Assembly (NCBI GenBank): GCA_036845225.1
Contig: DAIUEJ010000001.1
Coordinates: 130,863 to 194,862, forward strand
DNA length: 64,000 nt
Direction: 5' to 3'
Origin: FEN-680 sp036845225
GTDB taxonomy: Bacteria; Actinomycetota; Geothermincolia; Fen-727; Anoxymicrobiaceae
Shown: piece after piece, positions 32,945 through 41,226 of the stretch
Layout: each line of letters starts with the position of its first letter
How positions within the stretch are numbered: position 1 is the stretch's first letter
Notes under the pieces: model-generated
Seen by the model: only the letters and a program-made list of their open reading frames with translations
What the model was told of the DNA's origin: nothing
Database searches by the model: none
Position numbers and translations under genes: made by a program

Positions 32945-34945
32945 CTACCTGTCCCGCAAGGAAGTGCTGGGCTCCCTGGAAGTGGTCTTGGCGACCTTCT
33001 CGAGGATGGATTCGCTCGAGATGCTCCTGGCCGGGAAGTAGGCGCCCGCCATCGCCTCCGCGATCCTCCTGGCCGCGGTCGGCCTGGTGCTGAACGGCGA
33101 GCCTTGCTCCCGGGGCGCGCTGTCGAGGACGACCGAGGCGATGCCCCGCTCCCTGATCTCAGAGGCAATCTCGAGGGCCTCTCGCATCGGGTCGGACGAA
33201 CCCATGGTGATGTTGCCGCCGCCGTCCGAGATGAGGACCAGCACCGGGCTGGGCCGCGGGTTCCTGGCGAGCTCGCGCTCGAGGACCTGGTAGCCCATCG
33301 CGAGGCCGTGCGAAAGCGGTGTGGTACCACCGGGTGAGAGCTCGGAGAGAAGCCTGCCCGCCAGCGCCGGGCTCGAGGTCGGGGACATGACCAGCTGCGC
33401 CGCGTCGTCCTTGAAGACGACCAGCCCCACGCGGTCGCGCTTCTGGTAAGCCTCGACCAGCAGGGACATTATCGCTTCGCGAGAAGCGTCGAGGCGTTTC
33501 CTTGCCCCCATCGACGCGCTCGCGTCCACTACAAACAGTATCGACGAACCTACCTTCCTCTTACGCAGCTTCACCTTGATGTCCTCGGGCAGGACCTCCG
33601 GCTTGCCTTCCTCTGTCCCGCCGCGCGCCGCCGAGGCCCTGATGGTGGCATCGATGGCGATGTCGGAAGAAGAGATCTGCTTGGAAGCCGGCGCGGCGCT
33701 GCGGTAGTAGCGGCCCCGGGTGTCCGCCCCCTGAGTGTTCCCCCGCCGGCCGGGAGCCGTGGCCTGCTGGTCCCTGGAGTCCGGCAGGGCGATCCCACCG
33801 AAGGCCGGAGCGGCAACTTCCTCTTTGGCCTCTGCCTGCTGCTCAGAGGGCTCGACCTTTTTGGGCGCGACCTCCACGCCTTCCGCAAAACCCGGAAGAA
33901 CCGTCTGCTCCGCCGCCGTAAGGCCCTTCATGAGCGACGGGACGTCCAGCTGGTGGCCGTCCAGCCCCAGCGGACCCCTGCGGACACGGTGGTTCAGCGC
34001 CAACCCGGCGACCCTGGCCAGGTCGTTGATGTCGATGTGGTCGCGCTCTTCAAAAGCGGCGAGCGCCCGGGCCGAATGGAGCATGGCGATGTCCGCCCGG
34101 TGCCCGTCCGCGCCGGCGCGCTCGACTATCAGCGCGACGGAGTCGAGCATGGGGTCGGGCACCTCGACCGAACCGTAGCGCTCGCGCGCCGCGACGATGC
34201 GGCCACGCAGGCTCTCCTGTTCGGAGTTCCACTGCGACTCTAACTCGAGCGGGTTGCGGCTGAACTGGAGGTTGCGCCGGAGGATCTCGGAGCGCTCGGC
34301 AGCGGTCACCTCAGTGTCTACCTCGGCGCACAGTCCGAACCTGTCCTCGAGCTGCGGTCGGAGGTCGCCCTCCTCGGGGTTCATCGTCCCGACCAGGATG
34401 AAGCGCGCCCCGTGGCGGAAGGAGATCCCCTCCCGTTCGACCACGTTCACACCCATGGCGGCCGAGTCGAGCAAGACATCCACTATGTGGTCCTCGAGCA
34501 GGTTGACCTCGTCCACGTAGAGGATCGAGCGGTTGGCCTTGGCCAGGATGCCGGGGTCGAAAGACCGCTCGCCCCGCCTGAGCGCTTTCTCGATGTCGAG
34601 GGTGCCGACCACCATCTCCTCGGTCGCGTTCAGGGGCAGGGTGACGATCCTCATCCTGGACCTGCCGGCCTGGAGCGACCCTTCCAGAGCGAGGTTGCCC
34701 GCGCAGTAGCCGCAGAGGGACTCGATGTCACGGGGGTCACAGGAGAACGGGCAGTCCGTGACGACATCGATCTCGGGTAACAGGTGCGCGAGGGCGCGCG
34801 CGAGCGTCGACTTCGCGGTCCCGCGCCTGCCCCTGATGAGGACCCCTCCGACCTGGTGGCTGACCGCGTTCAGCAACAGCGCCAGCTTCACCTGCTCCTG
34901 GCCGACCACGGCCGCGAATGGAAAAACGCTTTCTTCCCTGTTCAA
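32945..34945 (-). CDS. Fused BchI-BchD-like AAA+/VWA chelatase subunit
   Basis: The 666-residue protein combines an AAA+ ATPase (Walker A GRRGTAKST, 39-47; Walker B SILYVDEVNLL) with a cysteine cluster (Cys65, 69, 78, 81), an acidic/Pro/Gln linker (about 360-430), and a C-terminal VWA domain whose metal-ion site DASAS is near residue 473. Such proteins drive insertion of Mg, Co or Ni into tetrapyrroles together with a large subunit (BchH/CobN type). No large subunit is nearby, so the metal and the tetrapyrrole are unknown. The start is TTG after GGGGTGAGGG. Confidence 0.85.
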   Translation of the reverse strand: MNREESVFPFAAVVGQEQVKLALLLNAVSHQVGGVLIRGRRGTAKSTLARALAHLLPEIDVVTDCPFSCDPRDIESLCGYCAGNLALEGSLQAGRSRMRIVTLPLNATEEMVVGTLDIEKALRRGERSFDPGILAKANRSILYVDEVNLLEDHIVDVLLDSAAMGVNVVEREGISFRHGARFILVGTMNPEEGDLRPQLEDRFGLCAEVDTEVTAAERSEILRRNLQFSRNPLELESQWNSEQESLRGRIVAARERYGSVEVPDPMLDSVALIVERAGADGHRADIAMLHSARALAAFEERDHIDINDLARVAGLALNHRVRRGPLGLDGHQLDVPSLMKGLTAAEQTVLPGFAEGVEVAPKKVEPSEQQAEAKEEVAAPAFGGIALPDSRDQQATAPGRRGNTQGADTRGRYYRSAAPASKQISSSDIAIDATIRASAARGGTEEGKPEVLPEDIKVKLRKRKVGSSILFVVDASASMGARKRLDASREAIMSLLVEAYQKRDRVGLVVFKDDAAQLVMSPTSSPALAGRLLSELSPGGTTPLSHGLAMGYQVLERELARNPRPSPVLVLISDGGGNITMGSSDPMREALEIASEIRERGIASVVLDSAPREQGSPFSTRPTAARRIAEAMAGAYFPARSISSESILEKVAKTTSREPSTSLRDR

Positions 34946-35022
34946 CCCTCACCCCTGCTCTTAAGCGCACGACCCAATATCTAGTCGTGGAATGCCGTCA
35001 GTATCTCAATATATAGATTCAC

Positions 35023-35220
35023 CTAAAAATCGGCGCGCTCCTTTTCCAGCGCGGGCCGCGGGACCGCCAGGCCCCCGTCCTCGACCCAAAGGAGCCTCGA
35101 CGGGGCCGGTCGAAGTATGTCCTTGAAGAGCCCCTTGCGCGCGGTGGACGTTTGCCCGCCGGGTGGGGCTATGGTAGACTGTTCGACGATTTGCCTGTCA
35201 GAGACACAGGAAGTTTGCAT
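35023..35220 (-). CDS. Possible small ORF in a 396-bp intergenic stretch
   Basis: Between the chelatase gene and the NlpC/P60 gene (34946-35341), the minus strand holds a 65-codon frame with GC-rich third positions like real genes here (product ends RLLWVEDGGLAVPRPALEK). The ATG at 35220 lies inside the opposite-strand promoter and has only a weak ribosome site. I do not recognise the product. It may be a remnant rather than a gene. Confidence 0.2.
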   Translation of the reverse strand: MQTSCVSDRQIVEQSTIAPPGGQTSTARKGLFKDILRPAPSRLLWVEDGGLAVPRPALEKERADF

Positions 35221-35243
35221 AGCAAAGGACCTCTTCGTATAAT
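35215..35243 (+). promoter_or_regulatory. Sigma-70-type promoter of the NlpC/P60 gene
   Basis: TTGCAT (35215-35220), 17-bp spacer, TATAAT (35238-35243). The leader to the annotated start would be about 90 nt. Confidence 0.7.
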
Positions 35244-35341
35244 ATCCAGGTTCTGCGGACAGACGGTCGCGAGTTTCGGAAGAAGAGGCAGGGGGGCTTG
35301 ATACTATCGTAGCGAAAAGGCCAAGAACGGGATTAATCCTA

Positions 35342-36349
35342 ATGTCGGCTCTGATCGTTATGCTCACACTCTCTCTGGCGCCGGTGGGGTTTGCCCAGAC
35401 GGTCGACCAGCGGAAGGCCCAGGCTCAGAAGGACGTCGATGCGCTCCAGGCGAAACTCGAGAGCGCTGTCGAGCGTTACAACTACGCGTGCGTCAAGCTG
35501 GAGAACACGCGTGGGGCTATTTCCGAGAACAAAGTAAAGATCACCGTGGCGGAGCAGCAGCTCGCCGCTGACAGGACGCGCCTCAACAGCCGCATACGGG
35601 CGATGTACGTGACCAGGCAGGTCAAGATGGTAGACGTCGTCGTCAGCGCGAAGAACATCGACGAGTTCCTGGTAGGCCTCGACCTCGCCAAGAAGGTCAG
35701 CCAGAGGGACGCGCAGATGGTCCGCCAGGTAAAGGATACCAAGGCTTCGCTCGAGCAGGCCCGCTCTTCGTTGCAGCAGGAGAAGGCGCAGCAGGAATCG
35801 GCGACCAAAGAGATGGCGGACGCCAGGGGCGCCGTCGAGAACGACCTGTCCGGCGCCAAGGGCAAACTTGCCAGCGCCGAGGAGGAGATCCGCTCGGCGA
35901 TGGCGCGGCGGGCCTCAGAGGCTTCCACGCGGACGTCGAGCAGCAGCAGCAGCACCTCGAGCAGCCGCAGCCCGGTCGCGCAGCGCACCCGTCCACCGGG
36001 CGCACCGCACGGCGGTGTCGTGGGCGTCGCCTACGACCAACTGGGCAAGCCCTACGTGTGGGGCGCTGAAGGTCCGGACTCCTTCGACTGTTCCGGGCTC
36101 ACCATGTACTGCTACAGAGTCGGCGCGGGTATCTCCATCAGTCACAGTTCCTATGCCCAGGCCGGTTGCGGCGTTGCGGTAGGGATAGGCGAACTACAGC
36201 CTGGCGACATCCTCGGGTTCCGGGGGTGGGGCCACGTAGGGTTGTTCGTGGGTGGAGACAGCTTCATCCACGCGCCCCAGACCGGCGACGTCGTGAAGGT
36301 CTCATCGCTGTCAGCCCGCACAAACTTCTGCGGTGCCGTCCGGCCGTGA
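35342..36349 (+). CDS. Secreted NlpC/P60 peptidoglycan hydrolase with coiled coil
   Basis: The 335-residue protein has a signal peptide (cleavage after PVGFA), a long coiled coil (about 20-185), a Ser/Thr-rich linker and a C-terminal NlpC/P60 domain with the triad Cys250 (DSFDCSGL), His298 (GHVGLFVG) and His310 (IHAP). It should cleave stem peptides during cell separation, with the coiled coil as an autoinhibitory or FtsEX-type docking arm. The annotated ATG gives a signal peptide without positive charge; reading further upstream in frame adds VAKRPRTGLIL but finds no normal start codon. Confidence 0.9.
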   Translation: MSALIVMLTLSLAPVGFAQTVDQRKAQAQKDVDALQAKLESAVERYNYACVKLENTRGAISENKVKITVAEQQLAADRTRLNSRIRAMYVTRQVKMVDVVVSAKNIDEFLVGLDLAKKVSQRDAQMVRQVKDTKASLEQARSSLQQEKAQQESATKEMADARGAVENDLSGAKGKLASAEEEIRSAMARRASEASTRTSSSSSSTSSSRSPVAQRTRPPGAPHGGVVGVAYDQLGKPYVWGAEGPDSFDCSGLTMYCYRVGAGISISHSSYAQAGCGVAVGIGELQPGDILGFRGWGHVGLFVGGDSFIHAPQTGDVVKVSSLSARTNFCGAVRP

Positions 36350-36374
36350 GATAAGCAGGAGACAGGTTTAAAGG

Positions 36375-36399
36375 AAGGCCCCGGGAAGGGGCCTTTCTT
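36375..36399 (+). terminator. Weak intrinsic terminator after the NlpC/P60 gene
   Basis: AAGGCCCC, loop GGGAA, GGGGCCTT, then TCTTA. The stem is perfect but the T-run is short. Confidence 0.55.
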
Positions 36400-36422
36400 A
36401 TCGATTGCGGAAGGTGGTGCCC

Positions 36423-37460
36423 ATGTCCGAAGTGGTCATCTACTTCGACCCCCTCTTTGAGGAGCACAAGACCGGCTACGGCCACCCCGAGCGGCCGGAG
36501 CGTCTTCCCACTTCGATGAAGGCCCTCGAGGACTCCGGGCTTCTGGACAGAGTCACGGTCGCCTCTCCACGCGACGCTACGGTAGCAGAGATAGAGCTGG
36601 TCCATTCCCCCAAGTACATCGAGCAGGTCAAGCGCCTCGCGGATTCCGGAGGCGGCAACCTCGACATGGACACCACGGTCTCGGCCGCCACCTACGACGC
36701 GGCGCTGAAGGCAGCCGGTGCGCTGCTCGAGAGCGTGGAATGGAGCCTGGATGGCTCTTCCAGGCGCACCTTCTGTATGGTCAGGCCTCCGGGCCACCAC
36801 GCGCTGCCCAGCAGGGGCATGGGCTTCTGCATCTTCAACAATGTCGCCGTGGGCGCCCGCTATGCGATGGCTCGTAAGGACGTCGAGCGCGTGATGATAG
36901 TCGACTGGGACGCACACCACGGCAACGGCACCCAGGAAGTGTTCTACGAGGACCCGAATGTCCTCTACGTATCGCTGCACCAGTACCCTCACTACCCGGG
37001 CACGGGCTGGATCGACGAGACCGGAAAGGGAAAAGGCGAGGGGACCACGGTGAACCTGCCGTTCCCCGCCGGCACCGGGGAAGCCGAATACCTCACGGCA
37101 TTCGAGCGCGTCATTATCCCGGCCGGCAAGAGGTTCGCGCCCGACCTGTTGATGGTGTCCGCGGGCTATGACAGTCACGCCGCCGACCTGCTGTGCTCGA
37201 TGCGGCTGATCGACTCCTCTTACAGGAAGATGACCGACTACCTGGTGGGATTCTCGGAAGAATGTTGTAGTGGTAGACTCATAGTGACCCTCGAAGGCGG
37301 TTACAACCTCAACGCTCAAGCCCGTTCGGTTGTGCAGACGGTGGCGGGGCTCGCCGACTTCGACATCCCCGGCAAGGACGAGGCGCCGCAACCAACAGCC
37401 TATCCGGACAGGGCGCGTGACGTGATCGATCAGTGCGCGCGGCAGATGGGGCTCGACTGA
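36423..37460 (+). CDS. Histone-deacetylase-family (AcuC/APAH-like) deacetylase
   Basis: The 345-residue zinc enzyme shows RPPGHHA (His125, His126), the metal ligands of DWDAHHGNGT (Asp163, His165) and a later AGYDSH, the complete HDAC active site. Bacterial members deacetylate acetylpolyamines or acetyl-lysine, including acetyl-CoA synthetase (AcuC). No acs or acuA is adjacent, so the substrate is open. I start at ATG 36423 (MSEVVIYFD), which follows GGAAGGTGG; an in-frame start 18 bp earlier is less well placed. Confidence 0.9.
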   Translation: MSEVVIYFDPLFEEHKTGYGHPERPERLPTSMKALEDSGLLDRVTVASPRDATVAEIELVHSPKYIEQVKRLADSGGGNLDMDTTVSAATYDAALKAAGALLESVEWSLDGSSRRTFCMVRPPGHHALPSRGMGFCIFNNVAVGARYAMARKDVERVMIVDWDAHHGNGTQEVFYEDPNVLYVSLHQYPHYPGTGWIDETGKGKGEGTTVNLPFPAGTGEAEYLTAFERVIIPAGKRFAPDLLMVSAGYDSHAADLLCSMRLIDSSYRKMTDYLVGFSEECCSGRLIVTLEGGYNLNAQARSVVQTVAGLADFDIPGKDEAPQPTAYPDRARDVIDQCARQMGLD

Positions 37461-37516
37461 GGGATGCGCGGCAGGGTCGATGGCCTGTAGTGACCGAGTA
37501 GTGAAAGGCGGTCGAG

Positions 37517-38614
37517 TTGGATCTTCATGCTCTTCTCGCGCTGTCGGTCGAGAACCACGCGTCCGACATCCATATCAAGGCCGGCAGCCCGCCGTACCTG
37601 CGGGTCGACGGCGTCCTCTATGAGGCAGACTTCCCCAGGCTCGCGCCCACAGACGTGGTCGAGATCGCGTTCTCGCTGATGGACGAGAAGCAGGCGCGGG
37701 CGTTCCACGACACGAACGAGTCGGACTTCGCGTACAGCGTCGCGGGGCTCGGGCGTTTCCGCGCGAACATATTCAAGCAGCGGGGGACCATCGGCATCTC
37801 CATCCGGCGCGTCCTCACCAAGAAGATACCGACCTTCGAGGAGCTCGGCCTTCCTCCCGTCCTGAAGCGGATCGCCGACGAGGCGAGAGGCCTCGTGCTT
37901 ATCACCGGCCCGACCGGGAGCGGCAAGACTACCACTTGCGCCTCCATGGTGGACTACCTGAACGAGAACCAGCGCATGAACATCATCACGATCGAGGACC
38001 CCATCGAGATCCTCCATATAGACAAGAAGTGCATCATCCACCAGCGCGAGATCGGCACCGACACCGACTCTTACAGAGAGGCCTTGAGGCACGTCACCAG
38101 GCAGGACCCCGACGTCATACTCATCGGCGAGATGCGCGACGTCGAGACCGTCACCTCCGCCATGAACATCGCCATGACCGGGCACCTGGTGTTGTCGACG
38201 TTCCACACCCAGGACACCACCGAGACCGTCAACAGGATGATCGACTTCTTCCCGCCGACGCAGCAGAAGCAGGTGCGCATCACGATGACCAGCACGCTGG
38301 GCGGGGTCGTCAGCCAGCTCCTCCTGCCGCGGTGCGACGGCGGAGGCCGCGTCCCCGCGATCGAGATCATGGTCATGAACGGGAGGCTCGCGGAGTGCCT
38401 CCTCAACGAGGAGCCCACCTCGGTGATGCGCGAGATCATCGCGGACGGCGAGTTCTACGGGATGCAGACTTTCAACCAGTCGCTGGTGTCTCTGTACGCC
38501 GACGGGCTGGTCGACTTCCAGACCGCCATGAAGGCCTCGAACCAGCCTCACGATTTCATCCTGATGGCCAAGCAGATGGGCCTGCCGGTGGAGGAGACCC
38601 TGGCCATCCGCTAG
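37517..38614 (+). CDS. pilT: Type IV pilus retraction ATPase PilT
   Basis: PilT depolymerises type IV pili, powering twitching and DNA uptake. The 365-residue hexameric ATPase begins LLALSVENHASDIHIKAG, with Walker A GPTGSGKTT, an Asp box (IITIEDPIE) and Walker B (DVILIGEMRD). The C-terminal AIRNLIREGK motif of classical PilT is not obvious; the end reads MKASNQPHDFILMAKQMG, so it is a divergent PilT/PilU-type protein. TTG start with AAAGGCGG upstream. No other pilus motor gene adjoins it. Confidence 0.88.
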   Translation: MDLHALLALSVENHASDIHIKAGSPPYLRVDGVLYEADFPRLAPTDVVEIAFSLMDEKQARAFHDTNESDFAYSVAGLGRFRANIFKQRGTIGISIRRVLTKKIPTFEELGLPPVLKRIADEARGLVLITGPTGSGKTTTCASMVDYLNENQRMNIITIEDPIEILHIDKKCIIHQREIGTDTDSYREALRHVTRQDPDVILIGEMRDVETVTSAMNIAMTGHLVLSTFHTQDTTETVNRMIDFFPPTQQKQVRITMTSTLGGVVSQLLLPRCDGGGRVPAIEIMVMNGRLAECLLNEEPTSVMREIIADGEFYGMQTFNQSLVSLYADGLVDFQTAMKASNQPHDFILMAKQMGLPVEETLAIR

Positions 38615-38632
38615 GCGGGTCGGCGGCCGCTT

Positions 38633-40081
38633 TCAGTCACTCTCCGCGCTCTCCGTCGCGGCACCTTCGATCGCCGCGTGGGCGACCACCTTGTCCCGGC
38701 CGCTCTCCTTGGCGTTGTAGAGCGCTTCGTCGGCGGCGGATATCAGGTTCTCGAGAGCGAGGCTGTCGTGCGAGAAGGATGCGACGCCCATGCTTATGGT
38801 CGTGGTGATAGCGGCGGCGTCTCCATCCGTGGCGACCTCGAGCGCCGCGATCTTCTTGCGCAGTTTCTCCGCGACCTCGTAAGCCTCCGGCCAGTCGGTC
38901 TCGGGAAGCAGCACCGAGAACTCCTCGCCCCCGTAGCGGTAGACGCGGTCGACCTCACGCCTGCCCGAGTCCAGCGCGCGCGCCACCTCGCGGAGCACCG
39001 CGTCGCCGGCCTGGTGCCCGAACTGGTAGTTGAGCTCCTTGAAGTGGTCGATGTCGGCCATGATGAACGAGAACGCGTGGCGGTACCGCTTCGACCTCAC
39101 GATCTCGCGCTCCAGGTCGCGGGTCAGCTTCCGGTAGTTGTAGAGGCCGGTCATCGGGTCCGTGATCGCCAGGCGGTTCACCTGCTCGAAGAGGGACGAA
39201 CGCTGCATCGCGAGCCCGAACTGGTACGTCAGCGCCTGGGCGAGCTGGATGTCCTCCGGGGTGAAGGCGTCAGGGTGGCGCCTGCGCAGGTGCAGAACCC
39301 CGAGCAAGGCCTTGCCTTCAGTGATGGGCAGGCATATGGCCGAGCCGCTGGTGACCTTCGCGAGAGTCGGGCACTTGTCGTCGGTGGCGAGGTTGTCCAC
39401 GACGGCTGCCTCCCTCTCGGTGCACGCCCGGCAGGAGGTTGAGTGCCCGATGCCCCTCCGCTTCATCTTGTCCAGGACCTCGTCGCTGTAGCCGAACGAG
39501 CTGACTATCGACATCCGGCCGCTGGACGGAGAGATGCTGTAGATGAGCCCCGAGTCCGCGTTGAAGACCCTTCGCGCCTCCTGGAGGCCCTCGGTGAATA
39601 TCTCGTTCAGGTGGTTCTTGGTACTGATGGTGCTGATCACCATCACCAGCGCGTTTATGCGCGTGAGCCAGCGGCGCGATTCCGCGAGGGCGTCCTCGCG
39701 CTGCCGCGCCAGCCGGCGCACGTCCAGGTACAGGCGGTGCGACTGCCGGGTGAGCAGGGTCGCGAAGTAAGTCACCAGAAGCCCGGTCACCGAGAACCTC
39801 ACCAGCACCGAGATGTTGAAAAGGGTCGAGCTCGGCTCGTGCACAAAGAGCTCGAGGGCGAGCGCCCCCACGAGGACCAGCAGGACCAGGTAACGAAGCC
39901 GCGAGGTGGTCACCAGGCTCACGAACCCCAGGACGGCGGTGCTGACGACTATCACGAGCGCGGTGGCGTTGGAGACCCTGAAGATGCAGATGAACACCAG
40001 CAGCAGCGCCGCGGACAGCGCCCCGGCGGAGATCCAGGTGGTCCTCTGCAGTTCGTTCATCTTCATTATTCGAGATTTCAT
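38633..40081 (-). CDS. Membrane diguanylate cyclase with GAF domain
   Basis: The 482-residue protein has four to five membrane helices (to about 120), a helical linker, a GAF domain (about 150-310, with a CRAC pair and other cysteines) and a C-terminal GGDEF domain with intact RYGGEEFSVLLPE. REVD stands five residues before GGEEF as an inhibitory I-site. It should make c-di-GMP. Domain order and several phrases (TDPMTGLYNYRKL) resemble the larger cyclase at 6731, so the two are probably paralogues. It is convergent with pilT, a common target of c-di-GMP signalling, though a link is only inferred. Confidence 0.9.
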   Translation of the reverse strand: MKSRIMKMNELQRTTWISAGALSAALLLVFICIFRVSNATALVIVVSTAVLGFVSLVTTSRLRYLVLLVLVGALALELFVHEPSSTLFNISVLVRFSVTGLLVTYFATLLTRQSHRLYLDVRRLARQREDALAESRRWLTRINALVMVISTISTKNHLNEIFTEGLQEARRVFNADSGLIYSISPSSGRMSIVSSFGYSDEVLDKMKRRGIGHSTSCRACTEREAAVVDNLATDDKCPTLAKVTSGSAICLPITEGKALLGVLHLRRRHPDAFTPEDIQLAQALTYQFGLAMQRSSLFEQVNRLAITDPMTGLYNYRKLTRDLEREIVRSKRYRHAFSFIMADIDHFKELNYQFGHQAGDAVLREVARALDSGRREVDRVYRYGGEEFSVLLPETDWPEAYEVAEKLRKKIAALEVATDGDAAAITTTISMGVASFSHDSLALENLISAADEALYNAKESGRDKVVAHAAIEGAATESAESD

Positions 40082-40138
40082 GGTAAGTGCATAATGTTGA
40101 GTCCGCTCCGCCAGCCTGTCAAACGACGGCGCCGGCGA

Positions 40139-40720
40139 TCAGGCGGGGCTGATGGTCACGTCGGTGTACCCGGCGGCGGCCCGGGTCCAGTCGACTGACG
40201 CTTCTTTTCCTGAGGTCGCCTCGTAGAACCCCGCGAGGAATCCGGCGACAAGAGGCTCGTAGTAAGGGTTCTGGACCCTGACCTCGAGCCGGCCGTCTGA
40301 GGAGGCAACCGTGGTGCCGTTGCCCATGCCCTTCAGCTCGAGCGTCTTCATGTAACGCGAGTAGCCTGCAACGCTCGTGTCCAGTTCCTTGCTCTTCGAG
40401 GAGATCACGCCTTTGACCCGGCTCTTCTCGATGCCCATGATCATCGCCGGGATCTCACCGCCCAGCTCGGCCTCGAGCTCGCCGAAGAGGTTCGCGAGCG
40501 TCATGACCCCGACCAGCACCACGCGGTGCGAGGACTTCCTGTCCACGATTATCCCGCGGTCCATGTCGAAGGTGTACTGTGCCCCCAGGGCCAGAGGGGC
40601 CTTGCACACAGGGCACAGCTCGTAGATGTTCCTTCCCGGAAGGACGGCCGGAGGGACGTAAGAGAACCTGTCGTCGTAAGCCGATCGCTCGACGGCCGCT
40701 TTCTCGATGCTGCACCTCAC
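40139..40720 (-). CDS. V4R-like protein, C-terminal half (split gene)
   Basis: The 193-codon frame encodes CPVC, a beta-rich region (RGIIVDRKSSHRVVLVGV), a helical part and YYEPLVAGFLAGFYEATSGK, a phrase typical of V4R (4-vinyl reductase) small-ligand domains. It overlaps the previous frame by 4 bp and its GTG lacks a ribosome site. The same frame continues upstream of the GTG as GC3-rich sense (VEGCSADARFSSDESGTVRC), so it is probably the second half of one two-domain protein interrupted by a frameshift. The V4R assignment is tentative. Confidence 0.55.
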   Translation of the reverse strand: MRCSIEKAAVERSAYDDRFSYVPPAVLPGRNIYELCPVCKAPLALGAQYTFDMDRGIIVDRKSSHRVVLVGVMTLANLFGELEAELGGEIPAMIMGIEKSRVKGVISSKSKELDTSVAGYSRYMKTLELKGMGNGTTVASSDGRLEVRVQNPYYEPLVAGFLAGFYEATSGKEASVDWTRAAAGYTDVTISPA

Positions 40721-41202
40721 GGTGCCGGACTCGTCGGAGGAGAAGCGAGCGTCCGCGGAGCAACCCTCGACGCTCTCGACGCGCCGCAGATGTCTCCCGT
40801 TATGGCGGCGCCGTTGTAAGCGTCTGTGATCACTCCCTCGAGGTGCGCGTGCCGCACGTAGTCGGAAACCTCCGCGTGGCCGAGCCCCAGCATGCTCACC
40901 TGGTTGCCCAGTTGATCGTAGACCCTGGTGCTTATCAGGTTGCGTGCGACGATCCCCTTGACCCCGGAGAGCACCGCATCCATGAAGTGCCTGCCGCTCT
41001 TTCGCTTGGCTTCCAGGATGATGCCTTCGAGCGGGATGCCGATCTTGCCGGAGATGGAGTCAAGGATGTGGTTGAGGGCGTCGTTGTCGATGAACACCAT
41101 CCTGTGGGTGTCGTCGCGAGCGAGCGAGATCGTCCCATTGGGGGCCCACTTGTGCTCGCTCGTCAGTATCCTTGGAACGCCGCAGCGCTGGCAATACCGC
41201 AT
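40717..41202 (-). CDS. V4R-like protein, N-terminal half (split gene)
   Basis: The 161-codon frame starts at ATG 41202 with GGAG 8 nt upstream. It carries CQRC, a domain that parallels the downstream half (GTISLARDDTHRMVFIDNDAL; SRVYDQLG-type helices; RHAHLEGVITDAYNGAAITGD at the place of the V4R end phrase), and then an unusual tail (SRASRVAPRTLASPPTSP). The tail's codons are unlike the rest, whereas the +1-shifted frame there is normal coding, which points to a 1-nt loss near 40778-40786. The protein would be a tandem two-domain zinc-ribbon/V4R-like sensor. Confidence 0.55.
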   Translation of the reverse strand: MRYCQRCGVPRILTSEHKWAPNGTISLARDDTHRMVFIDNDALNHILDSISGKIGIPLEGIILEAKRKSGRHFMDAVLSGVKGIVARNLISTRVYDQLGNQVSMLGLGHAEVSDYVRHAHLEGVITDAYNGAAITGDICGASRASRVAPRTLASPPTSPAP

Positions 41203-41226
41203 CAAGAGGTCTCCTTCTCGGTCTGT

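Noticed and set aside
35243..35341. ydaO c-di-AMP riboswitch before the NlpC/P60 gene
   Set aside because: This gene family is a usual ydaO target in actinobacteria, but the conserved ydaO segments (for example ACCGGGGGACC) are absent from the leader.
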